A DNA stretch of 64,000 nt from Granulicella paludicola (GTDB taxonomy: Bacteria > Acidobacteriota > Terriglobia > Terriglobales > Acidobacteriaceae). Shown here piece after piece: positions 8,838 through 17,970 of this stretch (its first letter is position 1; each line of letters opens with the position of its first letter). The notes under the pieces are model-generated. The model did not search any database. It was not told the origin of the DNA and saw only the letters and a list, made by a program, of their open reading frames with translations. The stretch spans positions 620,001-684,000 of the forward strand of contig NZ_JAGSYC010000026.1 in the NCBI RefSeq assembly GCF_025685545.1, written 5' to 3'. Both the position numbers and the translations under genes were made by a program.

Positions 8838-10634
8838 ATGAAGCAGTTGCTCTCTGCGGCAGTTGGTCTTTCTGTCCTTACAACCGGTCCGCTCAGCGGC
8901 TACGCGCAGTCGAATTCAACACCTGTCACCTCGAGGCATGCAATGGTGGTGTCGATCGATCACGACGCGACCGATGCTGGGGTAGAAATTCTGCGCGAAG
9001 GTGGCAACGCCGTCGATGCGGCCGTGGCTGTGGGGTTTGCGCTGGCTGTGGTGTATCCGGCCGCGGGAAATATTGGTGGCGGCGGCTTCATGTTGATTCG
9101 GCCTGGTAGCGGCAAGCTCGCTCATGGCAAGGCAAAGTTCCTCGACTACCGTGAGAAGGCTCCAGCGTCGGCGAGTGCGAACATGTATCTGGATGCCGAG
9201 GGTAAGGTGATCCCGAAGATGTCGACGGCTGGTGGCAAGGCGTCGGGGGTACCGGGATCGGTAGCTGGGCTGACGTTTGCGGAGCGGCACTATGGTCGGC
9301 TGGGGCTGGCGAAGGTCATGGCTCCGGCGATCCGGCTGGCGAAAGATGGCTTTGTGCTCGAAGAGGAGTTCGCAAAGGTCATGCACTCCAACCAACTGAC
9401 GCTGATGCCTGCCTCGCACCGCATCTTCCAGCGTGATGGCGACTTTTACAAGGCAGGTGAGGTCTTCAAGCAGCCGGAGCTGGCTGCAACGCTAGAGCGC
9501 ATCGCGGCGGACCCGGACGACTTTTACAAAGGCAAGATGGCTGACCAGATTGCTGAATTTGAGGCAGCGAATAACGGACAGATCACCAAGGCCGATTTGG
9601 CTGCTTATGAGGTGAAGGAACGCGAGCCTCTGGAGGGGCATTATCGAGGCCTGCAGGTAGTGACGTCGCCTCCGCCAAGCTCAGGCGGCATTGTGCTGCT
9701 GGAGACGCTCAATATTTTAAGTGGCTACGATCTGCCGAAGCTGGGTGGGGATCGCAGCGTTGGACAGATTCATACGATCACGGAGGCCTTTCGCCGTTCG
9801 TATATGGATCGCGGCGATTATCTGGGTGATCCCGACTTCAACAAGATGCCGTTGAAGCAGATGGCCGATCCGAGGTATGCTGCCGCGTGGCGCGCGACGA
9901 TCGATGCGACAAGGCCTTCGCCGAGCGCAACGCTGGTGCGGCCTGCGGGCTTTATGCCGGAGCCTCCGAAGGTGACGGCGACGGGGCATGAGTCTCCGCA
10001 GACGACGCAGTACTCCGTGGTGGATGCGGACGGCAATGCGGTGAGTGTGACGACAACGCTAAACTTTTTCTTCGGTTCCGGTGTGACGGTAGAGCCGCTG
10101 GGCTTCCTGCTGAACGATGAGATGGATGACTTCACCAGCAAGATCGGTGTTCCCAACGGCTTCGGGCTGATTCAGGGCCCAGCGAATGCCATTGCGCCGG
10201 GCAAGCGTCCGCTCAGTTCGATGACGCCGACGATCGTGAGCGAGCCCGATCATCACTTTCTGTGGGTACATAAGCCTGGCAAGCTCCGGCTGGTGCTGGG
10301 TACGCCGGGTGGGTCAACGATTACGACGACGGTGGCAAATGTGCTGATCTCAGTGGTCGATAACGGGCTGAACATTCAGCAGGCGGCAGACGCCCCGCGT
10401 TTTCACCACCAGTTTCTGCCGGATGTGCTGCAGTTCGACAAGTACTTTGCGGATGCGGCGACGATTAATGCGCTGAAAGCGGTCGGATATAAAACACAGC
10501 AGCAGAGCACGTTCGATGAGAAGGCGCCAGGGGTGTGGGGTGATTGCGAGAACATCGAGCGCGATCCGAATACGGGGATGCTGATCGGCGGGCACGACTT
10601 CCGGCATACATTTGGGAAGGCTGCCGGGTACTGA
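8838..10634 (+). CDS. ggt: Gamma-glutamyltransferase
   Basis: An Ntn-hydrolase that cleaves or transfers the gamma-glutamyl group of glutathione and related peptides, self-processed into two subunits in the periplasm or outside. The 598 residues start with a signal peptide (LLSAAVGLSVLTTGPLSGYAQ). The large subunit opens with SRHAMVVSIDHDATDAGVEILREGGNAVDAAVA-type sequence. The processing site is at TTQYSVVD, with the first threonine (T389) the expected nucleophile; the residue after TT is Q where H is common. GSGVTVEPLGFLLNDEMDDF and GGSTITTTV complete the active-site lobes. Confidence 0.94.
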   Translation: MKQLLSAAVGLSVLTTGPLSGYAQSNSTPVTSRHAMVVSIDHDATDAGVEILREGGNAVDAAVAVGFALAVVYPAAGNIGGGGFMLIRPGSGKLAHGKAKFLDYREKAPASASANMYLDAEGKVIPKMSTAGGKASGVPGSVAGLTFAERHYGRLGLAKVMAPAIRLAKDGFVLEEEFAKVMHSNQLTLMPASHRIFQRDGDFYKAGEVFKQPELAATLERIAADPDDFYKGKMADQIAEFEAANNGQITKADLAAYEVKEREPLEGHYRGLQVVTSPPPSSGGIVLLETLNILSGYDLPKLGGDRSVGQIHTITEAFRRSYMDRGDYLGDPDFNKMPLKQMADPRYAAAWRATIDATRPSPSATLVRPAGFMPEPPKVTATGHESPQTTQYSVVDADGNAVSVTTTLNFFFGSGVTVEPLGFLLNDEMDDFTSKIGVPNGFGLIQGPANAIAPGKRPLSSMTPTIVSEPDHHFLWVHKPGKLRLVLGTPGGSTITTTVANVLISVVDNGLNIQQAADAPRFHHQFLPDVLQFDKYFADAATINALKAVGYKTQQQSTFDEKAPGVWGDCENIERDPNTGMLIGGHDFRHTFGKAAGY

Positions 10635-10678
10635 CGAGGCATGGGCTAAGGAATGGAGGTTAAGGGTTCGCTTGGTCT

Positions 10679-11422
10679 CTACTTCGTCTCTATTGCCTTC
10701 TCTGCGAGCGGGGCCATGATTGCGTAACCTTCAGCAGTCGGGTGAACGCCGTCCTTGCTGAGACCTGGCTTCATGCCGCCGTTTGAGTCCGCCATCGACG
10801 AGTAGTAGTCGAGATAAGTGATGTGCTGCTGCTTGCAGAACTCGCGGAGCCACGTATTCAAGTCGCGGATCTTTTGAGCAGGTTCAACGCCGTGATGCCA
10901 GCCGTAGTCGATGGCGGGTAGCACGGAGGCCATGATCGGGCGGATGTGTTCGGCCTTCGCGAGCTGCACCATAGAGGTGTAGTTGTCTTCGATCATGGCT
11001 AGTGTGGAGGGGCCGGTGTTGCCGGCGATGTCATTCGTGCCGGCGAGGATGACGACGGCCTCCGGACGCAGAGCGAGTACATCCTGTCGTAAGCGAATCA
11101 GCATTTGCGGGGTGGTCTGGCCGCTGATGCCGCGATTGATATATGGCTTGTTGGGAAAGAACTCACCGGTACCGGGCAGTCTGCCCCAGGCGTCGGTGAT
11201 GGAGTCACCGAGGAAGACGACGCGACCTTTTTCGGTGGCAGGTAGCTTGGCATTGTCGTCGCGATACCGGTTGAGGCCGCCGAAGTCGTTGAAACGCTCC
11301 TTGAGCTGCGCGAGCGCGACAGCGTCCGGGGAGGGCGTCGACTGCACAGCCGCAGAGGGCTGCTGTGCCAGCAGAGAGGGGCTGAGCATGAGTGAGAGAG
11401 CGAGAGCGCGGACTGGCTGCAA
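10679..11422 (-). CDS. SGNH/GDSL-family hydrolase, exported
   Basis: An esterase-like protein of about 247 residues with the four SGNH blocks: VVFLGDSITDAWG (block I serine), NRGISGQTTPQ (block II glycine), ILAGTNDIAG (block III asparagine) and SKDGVHPTAEGY (block V Asp/His). A signal peptide ending at LLAQQ precedes it. I chose a TTG start at 11422 because a GGAGG lies 5 bases upstream and the signal peptide then starts properly; an upstream ATG at 11488 would add 22 non-signal residues. The substrate (ester, acetyl-sugar or phospholipid) is unknown. It converges with ggt. Confidence 0.87.
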   Translation of the reverse strand: MQPVRALALSLMLSPSLLAQQPSAAVQSTPSPDAVALAQLKERFNDFGGLNRYRDDNAKLPATEKGRVVFLGDSITDAWGRLPGTGEFFPNKPYINRGISGQTTPQMLIRLRQDVLALRPEAVVILAGTNDIAGNTGPSTLAMIEDNYTSMVQLAKAEHIRPIMASVLPAIDYGWHHGVEPAQKIRDLNTWLREFCKQQHITYLDYYSSMADSNGGMKPGLSKDGVHPTAEGYAIMAPLAEKAIETK

Positions 11423-11563
11423 GGGAACCTCCGAGTTCCTGTCACAGAAATTGTATGACGTCGGATAACGACTTTGGTTCGCAGCCATAAGCTATCCGAG
11501 TGCCAACAGGTTTCCCACGCGCGATTCACAGACCTTCGCACACGGTTGCCGTAGCCTAAAAGC

Positions 11564-12445
11564 ATGCGTCATGGCATTGCGACCCACGTTTTTCTCCAGC
11601 AGCGATTGACTCCCTCTCTTCTTGATACGCTAGTCCGCGGAGGTGCGGCGGCGATTGAGGTTTTTGCGGCGCGGCACCACTTCGACTACAACGATCACGG
11701 CAGCGTGATGGAGCTGGCGAACTGGTTCCGCTCGAACGATGTGGCGGCTTCGATGCATATGCCGTTGTTCGCGGATGAAACACACTGGACGCGCCACACG
11801 GCGCCGACGCTCAACCTCATTAGCACGAACAAGGGAACGCGCATCGCCAGCATGGATGAGGTGAAGCGGGCGTTAGAAGCGGCGGAGCAGGTGGCGTTCA
11901 ATACGTGCTCGCTGCACCTTGGGCTGAAGGATGAGCAGTGGGACACACGGGCGCTGGACGACTCGCTGACGGCGATCGAACACCTGAAGGCGTTTGCGGG
12001 GCCACTCGGCGTGAAGCTGCTGCTGGAAAACCTTTCGAATGATGTTGCCACGCCTGCGCACCTGATCGAGATTGTGAAGGTCGGCCACTTCAGCACGGTG
12101 GGCTATGCGTTCGATCTGGGCCACGCACACATGGGGCAGGGCGTTCCTGCGACGGCGGACCTGGCAGCGAAGTCGGCTCTCGAGCTGGCGTTTGAGGCCT
12201 TTGCGCCTGCGGTCGACAAGATTGCCAGCGTGCATGTGCACGACAACAACAGCGTGCGTGACGAACACCTGTGGCCACAGCAGGACGTGGAGAAGGGATA
12301 TATCGACTGGGCGCAGGTGAAGAAGTTGCTGAGGTCGCTTCGCCCCGAAACGATTTTGTCGCTGGAACTGGCGCATGAGCTGGGCGACGATGCGGGGCAG
12401 GTGGTGCAGGATGCTCTTGAGGCCTGGAAGCTGCTCGACGCGTAA
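11564..12445 (+). CDS. Sugar phosphate isomerase/epimerase family protein (TIM barrel)
   Basis: A 293-residue xylose-isomerase-like TIM barrel. Conserved metal-site segments can be followed around the barrel: SLHLGLKDEQW, LLLENLSND (Glu), GYAFDLGHAHMG (Asp/His), SVHVHDNNSVRDEHL (His-Asp-His) and LSLELAH (Glu). This pattern fits sugar or inositol isomerases, epimerases and related endonuclease-IV-like proteins; the substrate cannot be told. It stands alone and converges with the M3 peptidase across a palindromic terminator. Confidence 0.82.
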   Translation: MRHGIATHVFLQQRLTPSLLDTLVRGGAAAIEVFAARHHFDYNDHGSVMELANWFRSNDVAASMHMPLFADETHWTRHTAPTLNLISTNKGTRIASMDEVKRALEAAEQVAFNTCSLHLGLKDEQWDTRALDDSLTAIEHLKAFAGPLGVKLLLENLSNDVATPAHLIEIVKVGHFSTVGYAFDLGHAHMGQGVPATADLAAKSALELAFEAFAPAVDKIASVHVHDNNSVRDEHLWPQQDVEKGYIDWAQVKKLLRSLRPETILSLELAHELGDDAGQVVQDALEAWKLLDA

Positions 12446-12467
12446 ATGCCGGAGATAGAAACAAATC

Positions 12468-12497
12468 AAACGGGAGAGCGATATCGCTCTCCCGTTT
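12468..12497. terminator. Perfect 30-base palindromic bidirectional terminator
   Basis: AAACGGGAGAGCGAT is followed directly by its exact reverse complement ending CCCGTTT. It sits between two converging genes (stops at 12445 and 12529) and would terminate both. Confidence 0.8.
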
Positions 12498-12528
12498 CCG
12501 TTCTATTAAAAGAATGGAAGTGACTGAT

Positions 12529-14658
12529 CTACTTCGCGACGCTGTTGGCGGAGAGGCCCAGGTCTTTCAGCATAGGAGCGACAGTAGGCTTTTTGCCGAG
12601 CCAGCGTTCGTACATCGTCTCCAGGTCCTCGGTGTTGCCGCGTGACAGAACCATCTTGCGGAAGCGGTCGCCGTTGGCACGGGTGAGGCCACCGTTTTCT
12701 TCGAACCAGGCGTAGGCTGCGTCGTCGAGCATCTGTGTCCAGTCGTAGGCGTAGTAGCCTGCGGCGTAGCCGTTCGACCAGATGTGCAGGAAGTAGCTGG
12801 AACGGTAGCGCGGTGGCACGGCGGAGAGGTCCATGTCAACCTTCTTCAGGGCTGCTGTCTCGAATGCGTCCACATCCTGCTTCGGAGCATCGGCGGGTAG
12901 CAGGTGCCACTGCATGTCGAGCTGAGCTGCGGCGAGGGCTTCAGTCACCTTGTAACCTTCGTTGAAGCTCTCTGCCTTCTTGATCTTCGCTACGAGTTCT
13001 TCGGGCATGGGAGCGCCGGTCTGGTAGTGCTTCGCATAATGCGCGAAGACGCTGGGGTAGGTGGCCCAATGCTCGTTGAACTGCGAGGGAAACTCCACGA
13101 AGTCGCGCGGCGTCGCGGTGCCGGAAAGGCTTGGATAGACGGTGTCCGCAAGCGCGCCGTGCAGGCCGTGACCGAACTCGTGGAACATCGTGATGGCGTC
13201 GTCGAAGCTGATGAGTGCGGGCTGACCGGGCGCCGGTTTCTGAAAGTTCGCCACGTTGTAGATGACCGGAAGCGTTCCCAGCAGCTTCGACTGGCCAACG
13301 AAGTTGCTCATCCATGCGCCGCCGTCCTTGTTATCGCGCTTGAAGTAGTCGAAGTAGAACAGTGCCATCGGCTTGTTGTGCTCGTCGAAAACCTCGTAGA
13401 CGATCACATCCGGTTGATAGACCGGGATGTCTTTGCGTTCTTTGAAGGTGAGCCCGTATAGCTGGTTCGCCGCATAGAAGACGCCGTCGGTCAGTACGCG
13501 ATGGATCTCGAAGTACGGCTTTACTGCGCTCTCGTCCAGATCGTACTTCGCTTTGCGCACCTGCTCGGAGTAGAACTCCCAGTCCCAGGGCTCGGCCTTG
13601 AAACCGCCTTTCTGCGCGTCGATCACTTGCTGAATGTCGGCCTCCTCGCTGCGCGCCTTCGCGGTTGAGGGCCCGACTAGATCGTTCATGAACTGGGTCG
13701 CGGCTTCGGGGGTCTTGGCCATCTGATCCTGCAGCGCCCAGGCTGCGTAGTTGGGATAGCCGAGCAGCTTCGCCTTCTCGGCACGTATCTGTGCGATGCG
13801 GGCGATGGTGGCGCGAGTGTCGTTGTCTCCTCCGCGTTCTGTGCGTGTCCAGGAGTCGTCGAAGAGCTGCTTGCGAGCGTCACGATTGGTCATGAAGGTG
13901 AGCAAAGGCTGCTGTGTAGTGTTCTGTAAGGGGAGGACGTAACCCTGCTCGCCGCGACCCTTGGCCGCCTCGCCGGCGGCGCTTATTTGAGCCTCGCTCA
14001 ATCCAGCGAGAGCCGCCTTATCGGTGGTTTTGTAGGCCGCTGCTTTGGTGGCTGCGAGCAGTTGGTTGGTGAACTTGTTCGAGAGCGTGCTCTCTTCGGA
14101 GTTCAACGCCTTGAGCTTCTCCTTGTCGGCTTCGCTGAGCCTGGCTCCGGCTTTGACAAACTGCTGGTAGTCGACTTCGAGTAATCGCAGTTGCTCTGGG
14201 TCGAGGTGGAGGGAGGCGCGCTGGTTGTAGAGGGTTTCGATGCGCTTGAAGAGTTTCGTGTTCAGCGTGATTGCGTCCTGCAGAGCGGTGCGCTCGGGGG
14301 TTACGATCTCCTGCACCTTTTGTAGTGTGGGGTTGGTGTTGGCCTGCGCGATGCCGTCGAAGACCTGAGAGACGCGGGTGAGGAGCTGGCCGGTTTTTTC
14401 CATCGCGACGATGGTGTTATCGAAGGTGGGCGCGGCGGCGCTGTCGGCGATGACCTCGATCTCGCGCTTTTGCTCAGCGATACCGGCTTCGATGGCGGGC
14501 TGATAGTCAGCGTCCTTGATGCGGTCGAACGGCGGGGCCTGGAAGGGCAGATCGCTTTTGACATAGAAGGGGTTGGAGGGGCCGAAGCTTTGCGCGTGCG
14601 CGGATGCGGTGAGAAGGGTTGCTGCGAGTGCCAAATGGGCCGTCCTTGTGAGGGTCAT
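12529..14658 (-). CDS. M3 family metallopeptidase, exported (dipeptidyl carboxypeptidase/oligopeptidase type)
   Basis: A 709-residue zinc oligopeptidase. The metal motif HEFGHGLHG is at H493-E494-F-G-H497, and the third ligand is the glutamate in FVEFPSQFNEHW, as in thimet oligopeptidase/Dcp enzymes. A cleavable signal peptide (ALAATLLTASAHAQS) indicates export, while the E. coli relatives Dcp and OpdA lack one, so this copy probably trims peptides in the periplasm or outside. Full length, no interruption seen. It is divergent from the relBE-type module. Confidence 0.93.
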   Translation of the reverse strand: MTLTRTAHLALAATLLTASAHAQSFGPSNPFYVKSDLPFQAPPFDRIKDADYQPAIEAGIAEQKREIEVIADSAAAPTFDNTIVAMEKTGQLLTRVSQVFDGIAQANTNPTLQKVQEIVTPERTALQDAITLNTKLFKRIETLYNQRASLHLDPEQLRLLEVDYQQFVKAGARLSEADKEKLKALNSEESTLSNKFTNQLLAATKAAAYKTTDKAALAGLSEAQISAAGEAAKGRGEQGYVLPLQNTTQQPLLTFMTNRDARKQLFDDSWTRTERGGDNDTRATIARIAQIRAEKAKLLGYPNYAAWALQDQMAKTPEAATQFMNDLVGPSTAKARSEEADIQQVIDAQKGGFKAEPWDWEFYSEQVRKAKYDLDESAVKPYFEIHRVLTDGVFYAANQLYGLTFKERKDIPVYQPDVIVYEVFDEHNKPMALFYFDYFKRDNKDGGAWMSNFVGQSKLLGTLPVIYNVANFQKPAPGQPALISFDDAITMFHEFGHGLHGALADTVYPSLSGTATPRDFVEFPSQFNEHWATYPSVFAHYAKHYQTGAPMPEELVAKIKKAESFNEGYKVTEALAAAQLDMQWHLLPADAPKQDVDAFETAALKKVDMDLSAVPPRYRSSYFLHIWSNGYAAGYYAYDWTQMLDDAAYAWFEENGGLTRANGDRFRKMVLSRGNTEDLETMYERWLGKKPTVAPMLKDLGLSANSVAK

Positions 14659-14746
14659 GCGGGGTGCTCCTGCTGAGATTGCTGAGAAAAATGCGACAGT
14701 TTGAAGCTACGCTTTGAAAAAAGTCTTGTCATCCTCACTGTTTCTC

Positions 14747-14768
14747 GTTGCTATACTTGTATAGCAAC
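14747..14768. promoter_or_regulatory. Palindromic operator and promoter of the toxin-antitoxin pair
   Basis: GTTGCTATAC-TT-GTATAGCAAC is a perfect 10-base inverted repeat with a 2-base centre, 10 bases before the antitoxin start. The left arm contains an extended -10 element (TGCTATACT), with TTGTCA about 20 bases upstream as a possible -35. A repressor bound here would block the promoter, fitting autoregulation by the antitoxin. Confidence 0.75.
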
Positions 14769-14777
14769 GAGGTGCCT

Positions 14778-14990
14778 ATGATTGCTGTCAGGTTTCCAGC
14801 CAGTATTGAAGAGCGTTTGAATGAGCTCGCAGCGAAGACCGGCCGCACGAAGACTTTCTATGTGCGTGAGGCGGTGCTTGAGCATCTCGATGATCTTGAA
14901 GACCTCTATCTCGCCGAACGTCGACTGGCTCGGAACAAGACTGCTATTCCACTCGAGGAAGTGATGAAGCAGTATGGCCTGGCAGATTGA
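14778..14990 (+). CDS. RelB/DinJ-like ribbon-helix-helix antitoxin
   Basis: A 70-residue antitoxin. Residues 1-45 form a ribbon-helix-helix DNA-binding domain (IAVRFPASIEERLNELAAKTGRTKTFYV-type pattern), followed by an acidic segment that should wrap the toxin. I chose the ATG at 14778, 6 bases after an AACGAGG sequence; an earlier in-frame ATG at 14748 lies inside the operator palindrome and is unlikely. Its stop overlaps the toxin start by 17 bases, so the pair is translationally coupled. It is expected to repress its own promoter through the palindrome just upstream. Confidence 0.88.
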   Translation: MIAVRFPASIEERLNELAAKTGRTKTFYVREAVLEHLDDLEDLYLAERRLARNKTAIPLEEVMKQYGLAD

Positions 14991-15243
14991 GTTCGATCCT
15001 GTAGCGAAGCGGGAGTTAGACAAGCTTGATCCGCAGATTGCGCGCCGTCTGCTTCAGTTTCTGCACACAAGGCTGGCTCCGCTGGAGGACCCCCGGAGTC
15101 TTGGCGAAGCGCTTCATGGTTCCACGCTGAGGCACCTTTGGAAGTATCGCGTGGGTGATTACCGCCTCATCGCCGATATTCAGGATGGAAGGCTCCGCAT
15201 TTTGATTGTGCGCGTGGGGAACCGGCGAGAGGTGTATAGGTAG
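14974..15243 (+). CDS. RelE/ParE-family toxin
   Basis: An 89-residue toxin of the RelE/ParE superfamily. The sequence runs WQIEFDPVAKRELDKLDPQIARRL, then the typical LRHLWKYRVGDYRLIADI core and a basic C-terminus (RVGNRREVYR). The WKYRVGDYR segment and Arg-rich end are those of mRNA-cleaving RelE proteins, but ParE-type gyrase toxins look alike, so the target is not settled. The gene appears intact. It overlaps the antitoxin gene and shares its promoter. Confidence 0.9.
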   Translation: MAWQIEFDPVAKRELDKLDPQIARRLLQFLHTRLAPLEDPRSLGEALHGSTLRHLWKYRVGDYRLIADIQDGRLRILIVRVGNRREVYR

Positions 15244-15305
15244 CTACAGAGTATTGGTCTGATATGTACGTTGCGGTTGCAGCGGGCGGACGTTAAGCTT
15301 TCTTC

Positions 15306-15725
15306 ATGATGCGACGCCTCTTCAGAAAGACTGCCCTAGTCTTTGTCGGTTTTGTCGCACTCCTCATCGTCACGGCTTATCTTTATCTGAACTGGCTTGA
15401 TGCACACGTACCTGAGCACGACATCTCCGCATATACCAGTATCACCAGCTACAAGCTCCTCCAGAAACAAGTCACTCGAGGATATTGGTACGGTATCTTC
15501 AGCATCTCCAGCCACGACGGCAGTACGCTTCTTCAGAGATATCCATTCCAACAGGGCTTCTCTCGCAGCCGTTTGGGAGGCAGAATTTACGAAGCTCCGT
15601 TCACCGACTGCCCTTCCTGTACGTACTTCATCGATAGTGCGGGTAGAGGGCCGTATGGGTATGTCCTGTACATCCTCAGTGCGGATAAACAGCGGCTTTA
15701 TCTACACCAAGAGTTTGCGGACTGA
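15306..15725 (+). CDS. Hypothetical membrane-anchored protein, 139 residues
   Basis: I do not recognise the family. Residues ~8-30 (ALVFVGFVALLIVTAYLYL) form one membrane segment after a basic N-terminus (MMRRLFRKT), so the rest is likely outside the inner membrane. The outer part contains an isolated CPSC pair (DCPSCTYFID) that could form a disulfide or bind a metal. The GC content is lower than in neighbouring housekeeping genes. It lies between the toxin-antitoxin pair and asnS. Confidence 0.6.
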   Translation: MMRRLFRKTALVFVGFVALLIVTAYLYLNWLDAHVPEHDISAYTSITSYKLLQKQVTRGYWYGIFSISSHDGSTLLQRYPFQQGFSRSRLGGRIYEAPFTDCPSCTYFIDSAGRGPYGYVLYILSADKQRLYLHQEFAD

Positions 15726-15802
15726 TGTTCTTTGGTTGAAGTAGCTAGTCGTGGTCTATCCTCTATGGTCTATCCCCGCCCCCGGCGTACACTTTAATCC
15801 GT

Positions 15803-17140
15803 ATGTCTACTGCTCCTATTACCAATATTGCTACGATCGGCCAGCACGTCGGAGAGGCTGTTACTCTTCGCGGCTGGCTTTACAACATGCGTTCGAGCGG
15901 CAAGCTGCTGTTCCCTACCTTTCGCGACGGCAGCGGCACCATTCAGGGCATCGTGCCCAAGGCTGCCGTGTCTGAAGAGCTGTTCGAGGCGCTCAAGAAC
16001 CTTACGCTGGAGTCTTCGGTTGTGGTTACCGGCAAAGTTGCCGCACACCCCAAGCAGCCTGACACCTTCGAGATCCAGGTAGAAGACGTCACCATCACGC
16101 AGCGCGTCTCTGACGAGACGCCGTACCCGATTCAGCTGAAAGAAGCTGGCGTCGACTTCCTGATGGAGCACCGTCACCTATGGCTGCGGACGCCGCGGCA
16201 GTCGGCCATTCTGCGCGTGCGTGCGACGATTCAGCGCGCAGCGGCTGAGTTCTTCGATACACGCGACTTTGTCCGCACCGATCCGCCTATCCTTACACCG
16301 AACGCCTGCGAAGGGACCAGCGAGCTGTTCGAGATGAAGTACTTCGATGACGATATGGCCTATCTGACGCAGAGCGGCCAGCTTTATATCGAGGCCACGG
16401 CACTGGCGCTAGGAAAGGTCTACAGCTTTGGCCCAACCTTCCGTGCGGAGAAGTCGAAGACACGGCGACATCTGACGGAGTTCTGGATGATCGAGCCGGA
16501 GGTCGCGTATCTCGATCTCGACGGGCTGATGGAACTGGCGGAAGGTTTCCTGACGCACATCGTTACGCGCGTGCTGGAAGCGCATCGCAATGATCTGAAG
16601 GTGATTGGTAAGGATGTCGAGAAGCTCGAGGCGGTGGTGGCGCCGGGCCACTTCCCTCGCCTGAGCTACGACGAGGCGCACCAGATGCTCGTCGATGCGC
16701 ACGCCAAGGGGCTGATCGAGAACGCGCACACGTACGGCGACGACTTCGGCTCTCCGGATGAGACGTACATCAGCAATCAGTTCGACAAGCCAGTGATGGT
16801 GCATCGCTATCCTGCGGAGGTGAAGGCGTTCTACATGCAGCCCGACCCGAAGGATCCGACCAAGGCGCTGTGCGTGGACGTGCTGGCGCCGGAGGGCTAT
16901 GGCGAGATCATCGGCGGCAGTCAGCGCGTGGACAGCTATGACCTGCTGAAGAGCCGCATCGAGGCACATAATCTGCCGATGGAGGCGTTCCAGTGGTATC
17001 TCGACTTGCGGAAGTATGGCAGCGTGCCGCACTCGGGGTTTGGCATGGGGATTGAGCGCTGCGTGGCCTGGGTGTGCGGGCTGGAGCATGTGCGGGAGAC
17101 GATTCCGTTCCCGCGCACGCTGAACCGAATCTATCCGTAG
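15803..17140 (+). CDS. asnS: Asparagine--tRNA ligase
   Basis: A class II aminoacyl-tRNA synthetase that charges tRNA-Asn, 445 residues. The N-terminal OB-fold runs from [24 protein letters not shown] to about residue 105. The class II motif 2 region is [22 protein letters not shown] and motif 3 is [15 protein letters not shown] near the C-terminus. [19 protein letters not shown] resembles the AsnRS active-site region and separates it from AspRS. It ends at a 19-base-arm terminator. Confidence 0.96.
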   Translation: MSTAPITNIATIGQHVGEAVTLRGWLYNMRSSGKLLFPTFRDGSGTIQGIVPKAAVSEELFEALKNLTLESSVVVTGKVAAHPKQPDTFEIQVEDVTITQRVSDETPYPIQLKEAGVDFLMEHRHLWLRTPRQSAILRVRATIQRAAAEFFDTRDFVRTDPPILTPNACEGTSELFEMKYFDDDMAYLTQSGQLYIEATALALGKVYSFGPTFRAEKSKTRRHLTEFWMIEPEVAYLDLDGLMELAEGFLTHIVTRVLEAHRNDLKVIGKDVEKLEAVVAPGHFPRLSYDEAHQMLVDAHAKGLIENAHTYGDDFGSPDETYISNQFDKPVMVHRYPAEVKAFYMQPDPKDPTKALCVDVLAPEGYGEIIGGSQRVDSYDLLKSRIEAHNLPMEAFQWYLDLRKYGSVPHSGFGMGIERCVAWVCGLEHVRETIPFPRTLNRIYP

Positions 17141-17166
17141 GTTCTGACGGATCTGCACGAGAGCTT

Positions 17167-17215
17167 AAAGAGAACGAGGTGCGTACCCCTTGCGGATACG
17201 CACCTCGTTCTCTTT
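17167..17215. terminator. Strong bidirectional hairpin terminator
   Basis: A 19-base perfect arm (17167-17185, AAAGAGAACGAGGTGCGTA) pairs with 17197-17215 around an 11-base loop. It serves both asnS and the converging gene at 17224-17970. Confidence 0.85.
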
Positions 17216-17223
17216 TGTGGGTG

Positions 17224-17970
17224 CTAATTTACAGAGGCAAGCGTCGTAAGGGGCGCAGCCGTTGTCACAGGGGCGGCAGCAACCACCGAGGCTGGCGTTG
17301 GCGCAGGCGACGCCTTGGTGCGCGGCAGCATGTTGGCTGGTGGGGGCGGCGGCGTTACGAAGTGGGCGTAGGTGTCCTTTGGAGCGGGCTTGGAGAGCGG
17401 CCAGTTGTAAGGTGCAGCCATCGTATTGCCGTAGCCGAACATCGGGTACCGGTCGAGATCGGCGGAAGCATAGTCCACGATGTAGTAGCCGTCGGCCTTG
17501 AGTGTTTTGGCTGGCAGCTTGAGCTTGGCGAGCTTCTTCAGTGTGCTCTTGGGCTGGGGCTGTCCGGCGATCAGTTCGGGTTCGACCTCGCCGCTGAGGT
17601 TGAAGCTGTGCCCGTCCGCGGTGAAGTTGATCTCGGAGCCGTTGAAGGCGTCCTTTGCCAGTTTGGAGCCTGGCATATTTACCCGCGACAGGACCACCGT
17701 ACCGATGCCTGGCGCAAAGAAGTAAAGCCGGGAGGCGTGATGAATCTCGTAGTTGAGCTGCACCTTCGTGACGAGGCCGTCGACGCTCAACATGCCGTCG
17801 TTGATCTGTTCGTTGATCTGTTTATCGTGCGGGACTTTCAACTCGTGCTTAGGCTGCTTCTTTCCGTGGACTGCTTCGATGGCCGGGGCCTGCGCGCGCA
17901 GGGAAAGGGCTGAGCAGGCGACGGCTACCGCAAACAGGATGAAGGAGCGTTGACTGGGCGAAAAATGCAT
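17224..17970 (-). CDS. Hypothetical secreted protein with Pro/Ala-rich tail
   Basis: About 248 residues, no family recognised. From the chosen start (MHFSPSQRS) there is a signal peptide (FILFAVAVACSALSLRAQA), and GGAGG lies about 8 bases before this ATG; an ATG 24 bases earlier is less well placed. The middle is a beta-rich domain (QLNYEIHHASRLYFFAPGIGTVVLSR; INFTADGHSFNLSGE). The last ~45 residues are low-complexity Pro/Ala/Thr (TPPPPPANMLP; APVTTAAPLTT). Probably periplasmic or surface-associated. Confidence 0.7.
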   Translation of the reverse strand: MHFSPSQRSFILFAVAVACSALSLRAQAPAIEAVHGKKQPKHELKVPHDKQINEQINDGMLSVDGLVTKVQLNYEIHHASRLYFFAPGIGTVVLSRVNMPGSKLAKDAFNGSEINFTADGHSFNLSGEVEPELIAGQPQPKSTLKKLAKLKLPAKTLKADGYYIVDYASADLDRYPMFGYGNTMAAPYNWPLSKPAPKDTYAHFVTPPPPPANMLPRTKASPAPTPASVVAAAPVTTAAPLTTLASVN

